Shown here: in pieces, positions 6,709 to 14,250 of the stretch
Layout of the letters: each line of letters starts with the position of its first letter
Numbering within the stretch: position 1 is the first letter of the stretch
Virus record (IMG/VR): IMGVR_UViG_3300037493_003172
Span: 1 to 26,336 of that record
Source of the DNA: a virus
Strand: one strand, 5' to 3'
Length of the DNA stretch: 26,336 nucleotides
Program-made: the position numbers and the translations under genes
Notes under the pieces: generated by a model
What the model saw: only the letters and a program-made list of their open reading frames with translations
Databases searched by the model: none
Told to the model about the DNA's origin: nothing

Positions 6709-6909
6709 TCACTTGGTGGTCTGCTTGGTGTAGTCCTTGGAGGCTTCAATGTTGAAGCCACCATTCTCAGTGACTGCACCTAGAAGGTCAGCCACTTTGC
6801 ACAATTCCTGGCCGATTGCATCAGGCACATTGCCTTGCAGGATGGCTTCCACAATCCTTTGGGAGTGCTTGAGCTGTTCCATCTTCTTGTCAGTCATTTG
6901 GATTTTCAT
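6709..6909 (-). CDS. Small helical phage protein, 66 aa
   Basis: 66 residues, mostly helical, charged at the start (MKIQMTDKKMEQLKHSQRIV). It lies between the two paralogous genes and ends 8 bases before the second of them. ATG is preceded by ACACCA. No motif recognised. It may have been part of the duplicated unit, since a comparably small gene (7318-7482) precedes the other paralogue, although the two small proteins do not look alike. Confidence 0.68.
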   Translation of the reverse strand: MKIQMTDKKMEQLKHSQRIVEAILQGNVPDAIGQELCKVADLLGAVTENGGFNIEASKDYTKQTTK

Positions 6910-6931
6910 TGGTGTTATGGTAGGAAAATGA

Positions 6932-7297
6932 TCAGCCCCAGAGTCCTAGGGATTTATCCCAATTGCCCACAGTGGTGTGCCTCTTGGCCGGAGTGCCACG
7001 GTGGGTGGCCACGCTGCCATTTCTGTGGTGAGTGCGGAGGGAATGAGGAAGCACCTTGAAGATGCGATCAGACAGGACAAGTTTCCAGAAGGTCAGCTGC
7101 TGCTGGGTCTTCTGCTGGAGCTTTAGGGCATCCAGCCGGAGCTGAGTGCCTTCTGGGGTGTAGGCCACCAAAGCCAAGTCAGACAGCTTCTGCTTCTCCA
7201 GCTTGGCCACCCAGAAGGGTGCAGCATAGGTCAGCTGATCAGCAGTCCAAGTCTTGAGATCAGTCCGGTCAGCAGGGGCAGTGGGCTTAGAGGTCAT
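6932..7297 (-). CDS. Unknown phage protein, 121 aa; paralogue of the gene at 6347-6700
   Basis: 121 residues. Start MTSKPTAPADRTDLKTWT and end NWDKSLGLWG match the neighbouring paralogue; QQQLTFWKL lies near the middle. Compared with the paralogue it is richer in His and Arg between about 85 and 108 (LRTHHRNGSVATHRGTPAKR). Function unknown. The ATG is preceded by CACACC. It is separated from the upstream 54-residue gene by 20 bases. Confidence 0.75.
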   Translation of the reverse strand: MTSKPTAPADRTDLKTWTADQLTYAAPFWVAKLEKQKLSDLALVAYTPEGTQLRLDALKLQQKTQQQLTFWKLVLSDRIFKVLPHSLRTHHRNGSVATHRGTPAKRHTTVGNWDKSLGLWG

Positions 7298-7317
7298 GGT
7301 GTGATGATCGTTTAAAA

Positions 7318-7482
7318 TTAAAGGCCAAGCAGCGTTTCAATTTCATTAACTACTTCAGACATCTTATCCCCATAAGGGATGCCATGATCAGCAGCTGCTT
7401 GCTTGATGGCTGATCTAGGTTCCAGGCCAAGCTCCATCAGATGGATAGAAGCCTCAGCAATAATGGTCAGTGCGTTTGTCAT
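7318..7482 (-). CDS. Small phage protein, 54 aa
   Basis: 54 residues, MTNALTIIAEASIHLMELGL at the start and NEIETLLGL at the end. It fills a 215-base gap, has a CACCTATG start context identical to that of the upstream 181-residue gene, and has normal codon use for the window. Predicted helical throughout, with acidic C-terminal half. The middle (SAIKQAAADHGIPYG) could be the turn of a small DNA-binding or protein-binding helical hairpin; not recognised. Confidence 0.68.
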   Translation of the reverse strand: MTNALTIIAEASIHLMELGLEPRSAIKQAAADHGIPYGDKMSEVVNEIETLLGL

Positions 7483-7512
7483 AGGTGTGAAGTTTTGTGG
7501 TGAGTGATAGTC

Positions 7513-8058
7513 TCAGACGCAGAAGTGAAAAGCAAGGGCTTCATCAGACATCCCATTGTAGATGGTGATGGTGCTTCCGTATTTGCCCACCATTGCTGCA
7601 ATGCCTCTAGTGACATTGGCCGATCCGCACTTGAGCAAACGGAAGCCAGCCTTGGGGTCTTCCCCGGCCTTGGTGAAGATTACATTCTCAACACAAGCCT
7701 TCTTCACCTTGTTCAAGGTCTTCTTATTGTGCTGCTTCTTGTCTTCAGCTTCCACAAGGATGTCCACAAGGTCATCAAACTTGAAACCATTTTCAGCTCT
7801 GAATTCCCAGCCCTTGATGTCACAAGGATTGATGGACTTGGCAAAGGCTTCAGCAAGTGCTTCATTCTCAAAACGCTTTGCACCTTCAAAGCGGACAAAG
7901 GTGCAACCACCGTGGCCTTCATTGCTGGCAGTGCCAATCACCTTACCATCCAGCAGGACGGTGGCAGTGAAGCAGATCGTTTCCTCAGACATCCACCGGA
8001 CAGTCTTGAAGGACTTGAGGGTGAGTTTGCTGAGCTGGGTGTGGGATGCGGTTGTCAT
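7513..8058 (-). CDS. Phage protein of unknown function, 181 aa, first gene of the left block
   Basis: 181 residues, not recognised. The N-terminal part has alternating strands (ETICFTATVLLDGKVIGTAS) followed by GHGGCTFVRFEG and a helix (ALAEAFAKSI), then a basic helical segment (EDKKQHNKKTLNKVKKA, about 105-121). This is an alpha/beta protein seen as a hypothetical in phage early regions. It is the first gene after the 300-base non-coding region and so probably the first translated gene of the DNA-metabolism transcript. The ATG is preceded by ACACACCT, with no Shine-Dalgarno. Confidence 0.75.
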   Translation of the reverse strand: MTTASHTQLSKLTLKSFKTVRWMSEETICFTATVLLDGKVIGTASNEGHGGCTFVRFEGAKRFENEALAEAFAKSINPCDIKGWEFRAENGFKFDDLVDILVEAEDKKQHNKKTLNKVKKACVENVIFTKAGEDPKAGFRLLKCGSANVTRGIAAMVGKYGSTITIYNGMSDEALAFHFCV

Positions 8059-8359
8059 AGGTGTGTGTGATTAGGTTTGGATTACTCACCCACCATCAGG
8101 CATCACACCCCACCTGTCAAACAATTATTTCAAACGATTGTTCCCCCACCTGTTGATCCTCCAGCCCAGCCTCACCCCCTGCCTTCCCTTCAGCCAGGCC
8201 AGCTTGGCCTCCCTCCACCCAGGACTGCCCACAGGATGCCCCTTCTTTACCCCTTCCCTGCCCTTCTGGGGCTTCTTTAGGGTGGGCTTGGCTCTTGGCC
8301 TGGGTCTGGGTGGCATAGGGGTCTAGAAGCCCAGCCAGCCAGCCACCCCCTAGCAAGCC
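8059..8359 (-). other. 300-base non-coding control region between late and DNA-metabolism genes
   Basis: No convincing gene is present. The part near 8108-8153 carries nested direct repeats (separate entry). From about 8155 to 8300 the plus strand is markedly pyrimidine-rich (C and T), so the transcribed minus strand is G/A-rich. A CAGC run occurs at about 8330-8344, and TAGGGG/CCCCTA at the region's right side could form a weak six-pair stem. It is the largest non-coding gap in the window and separates the lysis/structural block from the DNA-metabolism block, so promoter, operator or origin functions are all possible. Confidence 0.6.
8108..8153 (-). promoter_or_regulatory. Nested direct repeats, candidate operator/iteron and promoter
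   Basis: Ten bases CCCCACCTGT occur at 8108-8117 and again at 8144-8153. Between them, a 13-base unit TCAAACAATTATT (8117-8129) is followed immediately by TCAAACGATTGTT (8130-8142), 11 of 13 identical. AACAAT (8120-8125) and ATTGTT (8137-8142) also form a dyad. On the minus strand TTGACA (8120-8115) fits a -35 box, but the sequence 17 bases further on is a poor -10 box, so the promoter is uncertain. The repeats lie 50-95 bases upstream of the first gene of the left block, where a regulator-binding site is expected. Confidence 0.55.
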
Positions 8360-8629
8360 CTAAAGCCTAACCCTTCTGTAACCTTCCCGCCAAAGGGCTT
8401 CCACAATCACAGCAGTCAGGTGTCTGACCTTGGTTTCACTTAGCTTGTCCATATCCCCAATGTGCAAGGCTTCGTGCACCAGGGTATTCATCCGGCTTCT
8501 CTCTGACTTGTGGGCAGGATCAATCCGTAGCTCAAACCGATTGCCACCCAATGGCTCTGCCTCACCCCAGCAGTCTTCCCTAGTCAGGTCAGTTTCCACC
8601 ACCCTGAATTTCTTTTTAGTCTTGGCCAT
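8360..8629 (-). CDS. Mini zinc metallopeptidase-like protein (HExxH), 89 aa
   Basis: 89 residues from the ATG at 8629; the open frame upstream is a shadow of the membrane-protein gene. Residues 52-56 are HEALH, the HExxH zinc site, inside NTLVHEALHIGDMD; D59 or a later acidic residue could be the third ligand. Before it are two short strands (FRVVETDL and RFELRID), which fits very small phage peptidases of the gluzincin/ImmA-like type. It begins 5 bases after the stop of the 117-residue membrane protein, as the last gene of the lysis cassette. Whether it acts on peptidoglycan or on protein cannot be said. N-terminus is very basic. Confidence 0.72.
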   Translation of the reverse strand: MAKTKKKFRVVETDLTREDCWGEAEPLGGNRFELRIDPAHKSERSRMNTLVHEALHIGDMDKLSETKVRHLTAVIVEALWREGYRRVRL

Positions 8630-8634
8630 AGAGG

Positions 8635-8988
8635 TTAGCCCTTCCGGCCAAGGTGCTTGGTAAGTCCAGACCACTTGAGCACCAGGGCAGTGAAGATGAG
8701 TCCGCAGCTGATGGCCAGACCCAGGGCAATGTCCTTGCAAGCCATCAGGGCAGCTGTGGCACTGTTTAAATTCTTCTCAAGGTTCACATCATCAGAGGCA
8801 ATGCCCCTGCCGGGGATGTCAGTGATCAGCATCACCATTGCATCAGTGCTTCTGAGACTGCTGATGATTAGGTCACAAGTCAGATAGACTGTGAGGCTGG
8901 CCAGGGAAGAGATTAAGACGCACCCCACCACTGCCACCAAAAGATTTTGGGGATTAAAGTCATCAGCCTTGGCCTTGTCACTTGCCAC
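8635..8988 (-). CDS. Two-span membrane protein of the lysis cassette
   Basis: 117 residues with two hydrophobic segments, about 16-40 (LLVAVVGCVLISSLASLTVYL) and 84-107 (CKDIALGLAISCGLIFTALVL), separated by an acidic soluble loop. The start is GTG at 8988, overlapping the holin stop by 11 bases; there is no in-frame ATG before residue 51. GGAAAGGATC upstream gives a Shine-Dalgarno-like match. Size, topology and position directly after the holin suggest a second holin or an antiholin, but no family is recognised. Confidence 0.7.
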   Translation of the reverse strand: MASDKAKADDFNPQNLLVAVVGCVLISSLASLTVYLTCDLIISSLRSTDAMVMLITDIPGRGIASDDVNLEKNLNSATAALMACKDIALGLAISCGLIFTALVLKWSGLTKHLGRKG

Positions 8989-9367
8989 GCTTTGATCCTT
9001 TCCTGGGTCTGCTCAGTTTGCCACCCTTCACCTTGGCCTCTGCTTCCTGCACCTTAGCTGCCATCTTGGCTTTGATAAAAGAAAGGCCACTGTTCAGGAT
9101 TTCCGGGGATGCAAAGCCAGCCACACCACAGACACCCACCCTGAGTCCTTCACCCAGGCCATAGTCCTTGGCCACAAAATTAACGAAATAGGCAGTGACC
9201 CCGGCAGTGATTGAGCTACGGACAATAAAGCCAATGCTTTCCTTCTCAGTGCTCATCAGAAGCCTGGCAATCATTGCAGCCATCCCAAGGCAAGTGGCCA
9301 CAATGCCCTGCCTCACAGCCTCATCAGATGTCACAGCCTCTAGGCCGGATGCAGGGGCAGCACTCAC
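8978..9367 (-). CDS. Phage holin, three-span
   Basis: 129 residues. Three hydrophobic stretches at about 22-38, 48-66 and 75-96 surround the elements SSITAGVTAYFVNF and GVCGVAGFASPEILNSG; the latter is like holins of the LydA/holin 3 type. The C-terminal 30 residues are strongly basic (KGGKLSRPRKGSKRGK), as in holins whose tail stays in the cytoplasm. It starts with GTG in a GTGA overlap with the stop of the lipoprotein gene. It would open the inner membrane at lysis and release or activate the endolysin. The neighbouring spanin-like gene supports this. Confidence 0.75.
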   Translation of the reverse strand: MSAAPASGLEAVTSDEAVRQGIVATCLGMAAMIARLLMSTEKESIGFIVRSSITAGVTAYFVNFVAKDYGLGEGLRVGVCGVAGFASPEILNSGLSFIKAKMAAKVQEAEAKVKGGKLSRPRKGSKRGK

Positions 9368-10113
9368 TTGGGCTGATCCTCAGGGCTGTGGTCTTGGATG
9401 GCCGGACATTCCACAGGCTTGGCAGTCATCTTCCTCCAAAGCATCACAGAGAATTCAAGGGCAATGACAGCCAGGGTGACACCCACCACCCAAGGGAAAT
9501 AAGATGAGTCAAACACCCAGGGCAGACTGACAGTGGCAATCCCACAAAGGATCACCAGGACTGCATTGAATTTGCCAATGCCAATGAAGTGGCCAAAGGC
9601 CATCAGCAGAGTGCCCACAGCTAGGATGCCAGCACCCACTAGGCTGAGCATTGTGCTGGCCTTGTCCTTCCTGGCTTGCTCCAGGGCAATGTGCTTGTCC
9701 GTCAGCTGCTGCTTCAGCTCTGCAATGTCCTTGGTGGCTTGAGCTTGCTGGGCTTCCATCTTAGCCCATAGGCTTTCTAGCTCAGCAGCCAGCTCCTTGC
9801 CCTTGGCCTGGGCATCTTGGAATTCCTTTGTGTCATTCTTGCTGATCCTCTGCCGGGACAGAGCCACTTCCTCAGGGGCAGGGGCAGGAAGAAAGGACTG
9901 TGCCACTTCCAATTCCTTATCAGCTCCGGCTGGGTTTGTGGGGATGGCTTCCCTGGCAGCTGTAATGCTGGCACTGATTTTCTGGTCAGCCTTGTCCTGC
10001 TTCTGTCCAAAGCTCTGGGTGACTTGTTCCCCTGGCTCTGGCTTAGGATCAGGGCTGGGCACTATGGACTTGGTGCACCCGGTCAGCAAGAGTGCCAGCA
10101 GTGCCAGACGCAT
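9364..10113 (-). CDS. Lipoprotein with coiled coil and three membrane spans (unimolecular-spanin-like)
   Basis: 249 residues from the ATG at 10113. Residues 1-13 (MRLALLALLLTGC) are a lipoprotein signal with lipobox LLTGC, so C13 would be acylated. A proline-rich periplasmic segment (19-30) is followed by a charged helical region (about 95-153, KGKELAAELESLWAKMEAQQ) that can form a coiled coil, and then by three hydrophobic segments at about 154-175, 181-202 and 206-226, with a short polar tail. A lipid anchor at one end and a membrane anchor at the other, joined by a coiled coil, is the design of unimolecular spanins, which fuse outer and inner membranes at lysis; known ones have a single C-terminal span. 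Its place directly before the holin supports a lysis role. Confidence 0.7.
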   Translation of the reverse strand: MRLALLALLLTGCTKSIVPSPDPKPEPGEQVTQSFGQKQDKADQKISASITAAREAIPTNPAGADKELEVAQSFLPAPAPEEVALSRQRISKNDTKEFQDAQAKGKELAAELESLWAKMEAQQAQATKDIAELKQQLTDKHIALEQARKDKASTMLSLVGAGILAVGTLLMAFGHFIGIGKFNAVLVILCGIATVSLPWVFDSSYFPWVVGVTLAVIALEFSVMLWRKMTAKPVECPAIQDHSPEDQPK

Positions 10114-10117
10114 TGGC

Positions 10118-10243
10118 TTATTTCTTGAGGCTGTCCAGGGTCTGCTTGGCCTTGGCTTCAAAGCCTTGGAGCTTGGCAGAATTCTTACGGAAGATAAGCA
10201 GCCCGCAGATTAGGCCAGCTAGGAAGGTGAGGATGTAGGTCAT
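10118..10243 (-). CDS. Small single-span membrane peptide, 41 aa
   Basis: 41 residues: MTYILTFLAGLICGLLIFRK at the start, then a charged helical tail ending TLDSLKK. Residues 3-18 form a transmembrane helix with a positive flank (RK). It lies between the tail fibre gene and the lipoprotein gene, with 4 bases to the lipoprotein ATG, and its own ATG is preceded by TTTCCT. An N-terminal anchor with a cytoplasmic or periplasmic helix resembles the inner-membrane subunit of a spanin pair or a small lysis regulator; function inferred from place only. Confidence 0.68.
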   Translation of the reverse strand: MTYILTFLAGLICGLLIFRKNSAKLQGFEAKAKQTLDSLKK

Positions 10244-10262
10244 AGGAAATTAGATTAACATT

Positions 10263-12395
10263 TTATGGGGATGTGTAGCGTGCTGGGACTTTGAATGAAG
10301 TGCCATTTGCTTGGATTTCTATTTCAATAGGATAGTCACTGCTGTGAAGGTTTCCGCTAAAAGGTGAGTTTCCCACTCCACCAATGTCATAAAGATAATT
10401 GCCACTCTGGAAATAGAAAGCAGACCCAGAGCCAGCCAAGCACTTGATGTTAGAGGCCACAATGTTTCCACCCACTGTAAGGGCTTCAGTCAAGGCAATT
10501 GCAGATGGGTCAATCTGGATGCCCACCTTGCCTGAGTTATCAATAATTGTGGCAGATGTGTCTGGAGTAGTTTCATCCTCAATGCGGATGGCAAAGCCTG
10601 TGCCCTTCTGAGTAATCCGCAGACCAGGGGTGCTGGCAGTGGTGTCAATGACCTGGGGTGATCCAAACACATTGCTTGCATTTGTTGCAGCTCCATAAAC
10701 CAGCGTTCCATTGGCGGTCTTGTAAGCCATTTGCCAAGTGCCAATCCACACATCCCCGGCCACTGAGTTAGTCAGGTTAGCAGTGGAATTGATGCTGCCA
10801 ATGTTAAGGCCAGCATTTGTGCTGGTAGGGGAAAGGGTGTTCACCTTCCCGGTGAATGTTGCACCAGCAAGAAGTGCGTAAGGTGTTAGGTTTGGGGTGG
10901 TCGCAGCTGTGCCCTGGGTTGTTCCATCAGGGAAAGTGATCCCACCACCATTTGTGGCCAAGACAAACTTGCCATCAAAGGGTGTGAATTTGTGCAGATA
11001 ATGTGTGCCAGCTCCTGTGTCATTGTAAGAGTCAATAACCAGATCAGTGTTCAGCAAATTCCTGATTGAAGGTGTGTAGACTGTGCCGGAGAATGAAGCA
11101 CCAGACAAAGCAGCCTTGGCATCCAATGCAGTCTGAAGACCTGTGACAGTGCTGATGGCCTGGGTGTGGCTTGTGTTGGCCTTGAGTGCCAAGGCTGTGT
11201 CCACCTGGGTGGTGGAATAGACATTAAGATTTGTCCTGGCTGTGCCCACCACAGGCAGATCAGAAAGATTATTGGACAGCCGGAGATAACGGCCATCAGC
11301 AGTGGTCTGGGAAATGGGTGTTTCCAACACCAATGGTTCAATGGCAGCTTCATCCACCACTGAGCTTTTAAGGGTGCAGGGGATTTGCAGGACAGTCAAA
11401 GGCTTGCTGTCAGAAGTCACTTCCACTTCCAGGGTGGTTTCAAAAGACTCTGCCCCATCAAGCAAGCTGATGGCTTCAGCTGTGTTCAGGTTTAGCTCAC
11501 CCTTGTAACCCTTAAAGGATAGAAGGCCAGAGCCATTGGCTGTCAGCCCAAGAGTGCCAGGCTGATCAGTCACAGTGATGTCATAAGCATAAGCACCCAC
11601 TTGCTGGACTGTCACCTTGTCATCTAAGGCATTGGCATCCAGGGCATTTTGGACTTCAAGGGCAGTAGCTCCAACAGCAATTGTCTTGGTGCTGACATCT
11701 ACCCCAGCCAGAGAGTCAAAGGCCAGGGTGAATGTGCCACCTTTGGGATCAGGGGAAATGCTCACCCGATAGGTGGCTCTAGTGCTATCCCAGGCAGACA
11801 GTGCTGTGACCGTAATTGCACAGGAAGAAACCTGGGTAAAGCTGTTGGCAAAAGCAGCCACAGTCTGCTGAAGGTGCACCAGGGTAATCTGGGGATGTGT
11901 GCTGTCACCCACTTGAAGGGGGCTAATTCCCGCAGTAGAAAGAGGGATCAGGCCGGAGCTGTCAGCAGTGATGTCAGTCCTTGCCCCATTGTTATTGAAG
12001 GCAATGCTGTAATTGTCACCCACCTTTGAAACCACCACACCACCAGCAGAAGTGATGCTGGCAAGGGCATTGAGTGCAGTCTGCACCACAGTAGCTGTGG
12101 CATTAAAAGCTAAGGCAGATGTGACATCACCACCAAAAGAAAGCCGGAAAGTGCCGGATGTGGGGCTGGCATCAATCTCACCTACTGCCACCTTGATGGC
12201 CAAGCCAACAGGATAATCCACTTCCTGCCTAGGGTAGCTGGCAACATTGGTATCCTGCACCAGATAGACTTCCACCTGTGCTTTATCACCCAGGAAAAGG
12301 CTTGGCTTGGTAACCTGGGAAGAGCCATTAAAGCTTGAATAAGCCACCCCTAGGGATGGTTCAATGAACAGTTTAAGGGATGTAGGCAGTGGCAT
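10263..12395 (-). CDS. Tail fibre / receptor-binding protein
   Basis: 710 residues, the largest gene here. The N-terminal 75 residues probably attach it to the tail. Two homologous repeats follow: about 80-155 (GTFRLSFGGDVTSALAFNAT, with NATATVVQTALNAL) and about 219-292 (GTFTLAFDSLAG, with GATALEVQNALDA), each ending in a tyrosine-containing strand and a T-x-D segment. Residues 368-391 (DGRYLRLSNNLSDL, then TARTNLNV) are a known phage fibre motif. ITFPDGTTQGTAA (486-498) is the loop that usually precedes a fibre tip, and the rest is beta-rich with GTGFAIRIEDE. It would recognise the host surface. Tandem GTF repeats are common in large surface proteins. The ATG is preceded by GCTCCT. Confidence 0.82.
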   Translation of the reverse strand: MPLPTSLKLFIEPSLGVAYSSFNGSSQVTKPSLFLGDKAQVEVYLVQDTNVASYPRQEVDYPVGLAIKVAVGEIDASPTSGTFRLSFGGDVTSALAFNATATVVQTALNALASITSAGGVVVSKVGDNYSIAFNNNGARTDITADSSGLIPLSTAGISPLQVGDSTHPQITLVHLQQTVAAFANSFTQVSSCAITVTALSAWDSTRATYRVSISPDPKGGTFTLAFDSLAGVDVSTKTIAVGATALEVQNALDANALDDKVTVQQVGAYAYDITVTDQPGTLGLTANGSGLLSFKGYKGELNLNTAEAISLLDGAESFETTLEVEVTSDSKPLTVLQIPCTLKSSVVDEAAIEPLVLETPISQTTADGRYLRLSNNLSDLPVVGTARTNLNVYSTTQVDTALALKANTSHTQAISTVTGLQTALDAKAALSGASFSGTVYTPSIRNLLNTDLVIDSYNDTGAGTHYLHKFTPFDGKFVLATNGGGITFPDGTTQGTAATTPNLTPYALLAGATFTGKVNTLSPTSTNAGLNIGSINSTANLTNSVAGDVWIGTWQMAYKTANGTLVYGAATNASNVFGSPQVIDTTASTPGLRITQKGTGFAIRIEDETTPDTSATIIDNSGKVGIQIDPSAIALTEALTVGGNIVASNIKCLAGSGSAFYFQSGNYLYDIGGVGNSPFSGNLHSSDYPIEIEIQANGTSFKVPARYTSP

Positions 12396-12428
12396 AGGAG
12401 CTTCTTAATTATGCTTAAAGGTCAAAGG

Positions 12429-12965
12429 TCAGGCAATTGTGGTGATGGCAGTGATCTCATCCGGCACTGATGTGCCAGGGAATGTGCCCACTAGCTGACC
12501 TAGTGGGTGGCTGTTATCCCAGGAAGGGCTGGCAGCTGTAACCCCAGCACCATTCAAGGTGACTGAAGCACCACCCAGGATCAGGGCAATTTCATCCACA
12601 TCCAATCCAGCACCAATGCCCTGGACTTCTGGCTGGCCAGGGTCAATTGGGTTTTCATAATAACCACCCCAAAAGAAATAGACTTTAAGATTTAGTGGCT
12701 CATCAATTATTCCTTCATAAGCAAGATTGCCACTCACCCCACCGGGGATGCCCCTGAATAGCTTTCCACTTGTGTCAGCCACTGAAGCAGAAGTGCCTGG
12801 CACACCATAATCATAATTGGTTAGGCTGTAACCAAACACAAAACTTGGATTGAATTGAGCAGCCACTGCTGTCCTGACCTGTCCCCAGGTCTGGCAATGT
12901 CCAAGGCCACCACTTGATCCACCCACATTGATCCAAGTCCTTGTGATGGAAGGCTGGGCTGGCAT
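12429..12965 (-). CDS. Unknown tail-region protein, 178 aa
   Basis: 178 residues, start sharing one base with the previous stop (TGATG). Gly-, aromatic- and Pro-rich with short strands (GYSLTNYDYGVPGTSA, LKVYFFWGGYYENP) and few lysines; looks like a beta-rich virion protein. Not recognised. Its place just before the fibre, in a group of three coupled genes after the tape measure, suggests a baseplate or tail-tip component. Confidence 0.65.
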   Translation of the reverse strand: MPAQPSITRTWINVGGSSGGLGHCQTWGQVRTAVAAQFNPSFVFGYSLTNYDYGVPGTSASVADTSGKLFRGIPGGVSGNLAYEGIIDEPLNLKVYFFWGGYYENPIDPGQPEVQGIGAGLDVDEIALILGGASVTLNGAGVTAASPSWDNSHPLGQLVGTFPGTSVPDEITAITTIA

Positions 12966-13507
12966 CAGACTCTTGCAAAAAAGTATTGTGCCACATTGCT
13001 ACCCACCTTAATCCTGTCACCCCACAGTGATCCTGTCACATAATTCCAGACTGTAATCTGTTTAGTCTGTGGGTCTTGGTAGGCAGCTGCCAGCAGAATG
13101 AAGCCCAGGCTGTCAGTGGCAATCTGCTGTGAGTTAAAAGCTTTCACCATTGGATACCCTGCTTCATTGGCATTTGTGCTTGGGAATGTTGCAGAGGCTG
13201 TGGCCTTTCCGGCTTGCAGATAGATGAAGCAATAATGGGTGGATGAATTAAAAACAAAGTCCCCTTTGGGCTTGGGAAGCTTTGTCATCAAATCAGCTGT
13301 GGCATAAACTTCAGGTGTCACATTGTTCAGAGTGCCAGGCTGCACTGTGAAGTGATATGTGTTCCCTGTCTTTCCGGCTGTTGAAACTTTAAAGGGGTTT
13401 GTGAAAGATTTTGTTTCACTATCAATCTGCAATGAAAAGCCATTGCCTGTGTTGATCAGGGTATATCCCACACCTGGCTCAAGGTTTCCTAGGTTATCCT
13501 TGGCCAT
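12965..13507 (-). CDS. Unknown tail-region protein, 180 aa
   Basis: 180 residues, coupled to both neighbours by one-base TGATG overlaps. Beta-rich: GVGYTLINTGNGFSLQID at the start and TGSLWGDRIKVGSNVAQYFF at the end. A serine/threonine- and glycine-rich composition without membrane segments fits a virion protein. Not recognised. Position after the tape measure in a three-gene group suggests tail tip. Confidence 0.65.
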   Translation of the reverse strand: MAKDNLGNLEPGVGYTLINTGNGFSLQIDSETKSFTNPFKVSTAGKTGNTYHFTVQPGTLNNVTPEVYATADLMTKLPKPKGDFVFNSSTHYCFIYLQAGKATASATFPSTNANEAGYPMVKAFNSQQIATDSLGFILLAAAYQDPQTKQITVWNYVTGSLWGDRIKVGSNVAQYFFARV

Positions 13508-14244
13508 CAGTTTGATTTCTCATAAACCAGGCCATTCCATCCACCAGAAGCTAATCTAAAGGTGAAGCTGACCTTAAACACTGTGCCATAATTTTCATAG
13601 GTGCACCCGGTGACCAGGCCAAACCTATCGTGATAGCTTGTGACAGGTGATCCTGTCTTGGGGTTAGGGAAGTCTTCAATCCCTGCAAAGCTGGCAAAGG
13701 TCTTGCCCACCATCTTCTGTGCATCCTCTACCCCCTTGAGGCTGTTGCAGTAGTAATTCCCGGTCATCTGAATGTCCGGCACTAGATAGGACTTCACACC
13801 CACCAGGCCATAAGTCACAGCATCAGCATCAGTGGAAGGGAAGGTTTGGGTTTCATTATCCCATCCTAAGTCTTTAAGGGGTTTGCCAGATGATCCAGCC
13901 TTGCCTGTTACAAACTTTGGGTGGGTCTGGATTGGCTGGGTGGTCAAGGCCACTTGGCCTGTGACTTGAAACCTAGTGAAATTTCCAGACTCAATGCCTA
14001 GATAACTTGATGTGATGACAGCAATGCCATTGGCATTTACTACATAAGAAGACTTGGCACAGGTCAGCCTGGAGTCTTCCGGGTGGACTGACTTAACCTT
14101 GGGTGCTTTAGCACTCACAGAGCTGGCATCACAGACAAAGGTTAGCTGGCTGGTAAGCAGACCATAACCATCATTCTCAATGACCCAGCCTGGCTGAAGG
14201 CTGATCTGGCTTAATGAATTACCCTTCTTGATTAGCTTAGTCAT
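13507..14244 (-). CDS. Unknown tail-region protein, 245 aa (possible distal-tail component)
   Basis: 245 residues. It is the first gene after the tape measure, where siphophages usually encode the distal tail protein, but no such domain is recognised. Strands are evident in ITSSYLGIESGNFTRFQVTG, and a late segment GCTYENYGTVFKVSFTFRL has a similar look to tail-tube-like or carbohydrate-binding folds. Two cysteine-containing segments (FVCDASS, RLTCAKS) occur early. The stop overlaps the next start. Assignment beyond tail region is a guess. Confidence 0.65.
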   Translation of the reverse strand: MTKLIKKGNSLSQISLQPGWVIENDGYGLLTSQLTFVCDASSVSAKAPKVKSVHPEDSRLTCAKSSYVVNANGIAVITSSYLGIESGNFTRFQVTGQVALTTQPIQTHPKFVTGKAGSSGKPLKDLGWDNETQTFPSTDADAVTYGLVGVKSYLVPDIQMTGNYYCNSLKGVEDAQKMVGKTFASFAGIEDFPNPKTGSPVTSYHDRFGLVTGCTYENYGTVFKVSFTFRLASGGWNGLVYEKSN

Positions 14245-14250
14245 TTATGT

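Noticed and set aside
8077-8326. Plus-strand frames in the control region
   Set aside because: Pro/Leu-rich products from a pyrimidine-rich strand; no start context, and no other plus-strand gene exists in the window.
8117-8356. 79-codon minus-strand frame in the control region
   Set aside because: Low-complexity Gly/Ala/Gln product, covers the nested repeats, and has no coupling to its neighbours; not credible as a gene.
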